7,310 nucleotides of DNA, from the NCBI GenBank assembly GCA_016789295.1, contig JAEUQL010000178.1:1-7310 (forward strand), in the 5' to 3' direction. Of the stretch, positions 5,386 to 7,310 are shown piece after piece. Under the pieces are notes generated by a model. It did not search any database, was not told where the DNA came from, and worked only from the letters and a program-made list of their open reading frames with translations. The DNA comes from Blastocatellia bacterium. GTDB taxonomy: Bacteria > Acidobacteriota > Blastocatellia > Chloracidobacteriales > JADJPF01. The translations under genes and the position numbers were made by a program. Every line of letters starts with the position of its first letter. Positions within the stretch are counted from its first letter, which is position 1.

Positions 5386-6342
5386 ATGAAAAAATTAGGT
5401 GCGCTCCTCTTTTTTATATCTATATATCTTCTTCTGCCATTGACAGGGCATATGCAGCAGTCATCAAACTCTTCTTTTGGTGATGAAGACGAAGCTGTTA
5501 TCAAAGTTACTACATCTAACATAAATCTTCCTGTAAGTGTATTAAATGAGAAAGGCCGATTTGTAACTAATTTAAAACAGCAAAACTTCCAAGTTTATGA
5601 AAATAATATACTTCAGCCAATAATAGAGTTTCATTCTCAAACAGACCTGCCTTTGAATGTAGCTCTTCTTATGGATACATCTACTAGTGTCCGCAACCGT
5701 CTAGAGTTTGAAAAAGTTTCTATAAAAAGTTTTTTGGGTACTGTGTTGCAAGGAAAACGTGACAAAGTTGCCTTTTATACGTTTGATACTGCTGTTCAAA
5801 TGCGAGAGGATTTTACAAACGACCTACAAAAAGTACTTAGTACAGTAGATGGACTCAAAGTTGCCAACGGACAGACAAGTTTTTATGATGCAGTATTCAA
5901 AGTCTGTCGTGACAAGATGGCACGTGCAAACAGCCGCCGCAAAGTGATAGTAGTGATAACTGATGGTGCAGATACAAACAGTACCGTTACTCTACAACAG
6001 ACCATAGACCTTGCACAGAAGACAGAGACTACAGTTTTTGGCATTAGTACTAAAGGAGGAGCAGTATTTAGGGTTGAAGGGACTCCTTATTTGAACGCTG
6101 ATGATAAAGATCTGCGTAAACTCTGTCGAGAAACAGGTGGAGATGTGCTCTTTCCAAGTAATCCAGAAGAGCTAACAAGAGCTTTTCAAGTTGTAACAGA
6201 GTTTCTTCGTAACCAATATCTTCTTGTATATGAGCCAACCTTGACAAGTGATGGAAAGTATCATGAAATAGAGGTCAAGATAGTAGGTCAGAAAGAGAAG
6301 AATCTTCTAGCACTTACCAGAAAGGGTTACTTAGCTAAATAG
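5386..6342 (+). CDS. Secreted VWA-domain protein of the acidobacterial VWFA-related family
   Basis: From the ATG at 5386 the product is 318 residues. It opens with a signal peptide (MKKLGALLFFISIYLLLPLTG), then a short N-terminal domain (about 40-90: NLPVSVLNEKGRFVTNL, then VYENNILQ). A von Willebrand factor A domain follows with a complete metal-ion-dependent adhesion site: DTSTS at 97-101, Thr164 in GQTSFYDA, and Asp193 in ITDGAD. This order is that of the VWFA-related domain proteins abundant in Acidobacteria. There is no lipobox, so it should be periplasmic or exported and bind a protein or matrix ligand; the ligand is unknown. The frame is open to a GTG at 5344, adding 14 residues; neither start has a Shine-Dalgarno. 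I prefer 5386 because it gives a compact signal peptide and because 5344-5358 is the arm of an inverted repeat, but 5344 remains possible. Two cysteines (174, 247) could form a disulfide. Confidence 0.88.
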   Translation: MKKLGALLFFISIYLLLPLTGHMQQSSNSSFGDEDEAVIKVTTSNINLPVSVLNEKGRFVTNLKQQNFQVYENNILQPIIEFHSQTDLPLNVALLMDTSTSVRNRLEFEKVSIKSFLGTVLQGKRDKVAFYTFDTAVQMREDFTNDLQKVLSTVDGLKVANGQTSFYDAVFKVCRDKMARANSRRKVIVVITDGADTNSTVTLQQTIDLAQKTETTVFGISTKGGAVFRVEGTPYLNADDKDLRKLCRETGGDVLFPSNPEELTRAFQVVTEFLRNQYLLVYEPTLTSDGKYHEIEVKIVGQKEKNLLALTRKGYLAK

Positions 6343-6353
6343 GGTAGCCTATT
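6338..6353. terminator. Hairpin at the convergent gene ends
   Basis: AATAGG (6338-6343) and CCTATT (6348-6353) are a perfect 6-bp inverted repeat with a 4-base loop. It spans both stop codons: TAG at 6340-6342 on plus and TAG at 6351-6349 on minus. Placement suits a shared bidirectional end for the two converging mRNAs, but no T-run follows on either strand and the stem is short. Confidence 0.3.
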
Positions 6354-7310
6354 CTATCGACTTTACACATCTAAAGCCAAGACTTGGATCTTTAAATAGT
6401 GGGTCTAAAGGGATTCTTGAGTAGGTTGTAACAAATTTTTTCTCAGATTTGTAGCTACCACCTCTTACAACTTTCATCGACTTGAGTTTCTGGTCTAACT
6501 TGCCTTTATTTCCTTCATAGAGAGTAAAATTGTCTGCTGTCCATTCAGAGACATTGCCTGACATGTCCAGTATGCCAAATGGGCTTGCACCTGTAGGGAT
6601 ACTTCCTTTGGGCATTGGATTGTCTACTTTCAGTTCTTTGGAGACTGCTGCACCTTCTTTCCAATCGTCACCCCATGGATAAGCTCGACCATCTTTTCCA
6701 CGTGCTGCATATTCCCACTCGATCTCTGTTGGGAGCCGTTTTCCTGCCCATTTGGCATATGACGCAGCCTGCTGCCAGTCAATCCCTGTAACTGGTTTAA
6801 GGTCTGTACCAGGTGGAAACTGATATCCTTTCCAATTTTGGGGTGGGGAGGAGTTTGTTTCGTCTATGAACTTCTTGTAGTCTTGGTTGGTTACTTCCAT
6901 TTTGTCTATGAAAAACGGCTTTACTGTAACTTCGTGTGAGGGAGCATCAAAGCTTTCACCTCGATCATCACCCATCTTAAAAGTTCCACCTTCTATGTAG
7001 ACCATACCTGAAGGAGGGGTTGTTTTTGCATTTGTAGCAGAGCCGGGTGAACTCTTTTCTGGAGGTTTTAAGAAAAGAATTATTCCAGAGCCTACAAGAA
7101 ATATTCCAATCATAACTCCAATCATGATCAAGTAGGCATTTTTCAGCTTTGTACCAGGTGGTTCTATAGGTGGAATGTTGAATAATGTGCTGGTATTGAA
7201 AGATCCGGACTGGAAAGATACCGAACCAGTTGTGTAATCTGGAGCTTTGGAGGGAGTATCAACCTCTTCTTTATATCTTTCTGGTGAACTGTTTTGTGTT
7301 TGTTGTTGAG
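6349..7310 (-). CDS. Membrane-anchored SUMF1/FGE-like protein, 5' end cut off by the window
   Basis: The frame is open from the window edge to the stop, giving 319 residues here; the true start lies beyond 7310. Visible order: a Gln/Ser/Pro-rich linker (1-58), one membrane helix (about 60-80, LIMIGVMIGIFLVGSGIILF), a Ser/Pro/Thr linker, and a formylglycine-generating-enzyme-like domain (about 102-319). Domain motifs are MVYIEGGTFKMG, KRLPTEIEWEYAARG, YPWGDD, DMSGNVSEWTAD, VVRGGSY and LGFRCV. After VVRGGSY, where true formylglycine-generating enzymes carry two copper-binding cysteines, there is none; the only cysteine in the domain is the one in GFRC. Sulfatase activation is therefore unlikely, and it belongs to the wider PvdO/EgtB-like group, whose functions vary. 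The linker before the helix suggests a cytoplasmic N-terminal module (a zinc ribbon or protein kinase is common in such proteins), with the SUMF1 domain outside. A TTG at 7131 falls inside the helix and is not the start. Confidence 0.88.
   Translation of the reverse strand, partial: QQQTQNSSPERYKEEVDTPSKAPDYTTGSVSFQSGSFNTSTLFNIPPIEPPGTKLKNAYLIMIGVMIGIFLVGSGIILFLKPPEKSSPGSATNAKTTPPSGMVYIEGGTFKMGDDRGESFDAPSHEVTVKPFFIDKMEVTNQDYKKFIDETNSSPPQNWKGYQFPPGTDLKPVTGIDWQQAASYAKWAGKRLPTEIEWEYAARGKDGRAYPWGDDWKEGAAVSKELKVDNPMPKGSIPTGASPFGILDMSGNVSEWTADNFTLYEGNKGKLDQKLKSMKVVRGGSYKSEKKFVTTYSRIPLDPLFKDPSLGFRCVKSIE

Noticed and set aside
6349..7310. Sulfatase-activating formylglycine-generating enzyme
   Set aside because: The two catalytic cysteines are absent and no sulfatase gene is in the window.

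Overview
The window looks like a chromosomal core segment of a low-to-moderate GC bacterium, probably an acidobacterium or close relative. The best taxonomic hint is the secreted von Willebrand factor A protein at 5386-6342. Its layout (signal peptide, short Ig-like 'growing/VYENN' domain, then a VWA domain with an intact metal site) is that of the VWFA-related family that is expanded in Acidobacteria. A membrane-anchored SUMF1-like protein next to it, and a Gram-negative-style lipoprotein pathway, fit the same picture. The assignment is inference; no rRNA gene is present. There is no phage, transposon, CRISPR or defence module.

Layout, left to right. (1) cysS (130-1521, +) encodes cysteinyl-tRNA synthetase with every zinc and ATP-site motif intact; it appears to be read from a promoter that ends only a few bases before its ATG. 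(2) A two-gene unit follows (1672-2748, +): a YtxH-family protein with three tandem 11-residue repeats, then a DUF948/YtxG-like membrane-anchored coiled-coil protein. It has its own promoter candidate, a dyad over the -10 box, and a strong intrinsic terminator (2755-2791). (3) A compact operon (2890-5217, +) holds lspA, lgt and a rluD-type pseudouridine synthase. Lgt and LspA are the first two steps of lipoprotein maturation (diacylglyceryl transfer to the lipobox cysteine, then signal-peptide cleavage). The operon is preceded by a leader with two mutually exclusive hairpins. (4) A 126-bp gap carries three copies of GTTAGC and competing inverted repeats. (5) The VWA gene (+) converges on a SUMF1/FGE-like gene (-) that runs off the right edge; their stop codons are six bases apart.

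Two themes stand out. First, translation starts are unusual: four consecutive genes (DUF948, lspA, lgt, rluD) start with GTG or TTG, and cysS and the VWA gene have no Shine-Dalgarno. Second, small noncoding gaps hold dense inverted repeats. The items most worth a second look are the lspA leader, the GTTAGC region before the VWA gene, the operator-like dyad before the YtxH gene, and the SUMF1 protein that lacks the catalytic cysteines and has an N-terminal part cut by the window edge. I see no clearly new multi-gene system; most of the window is housekeeping.
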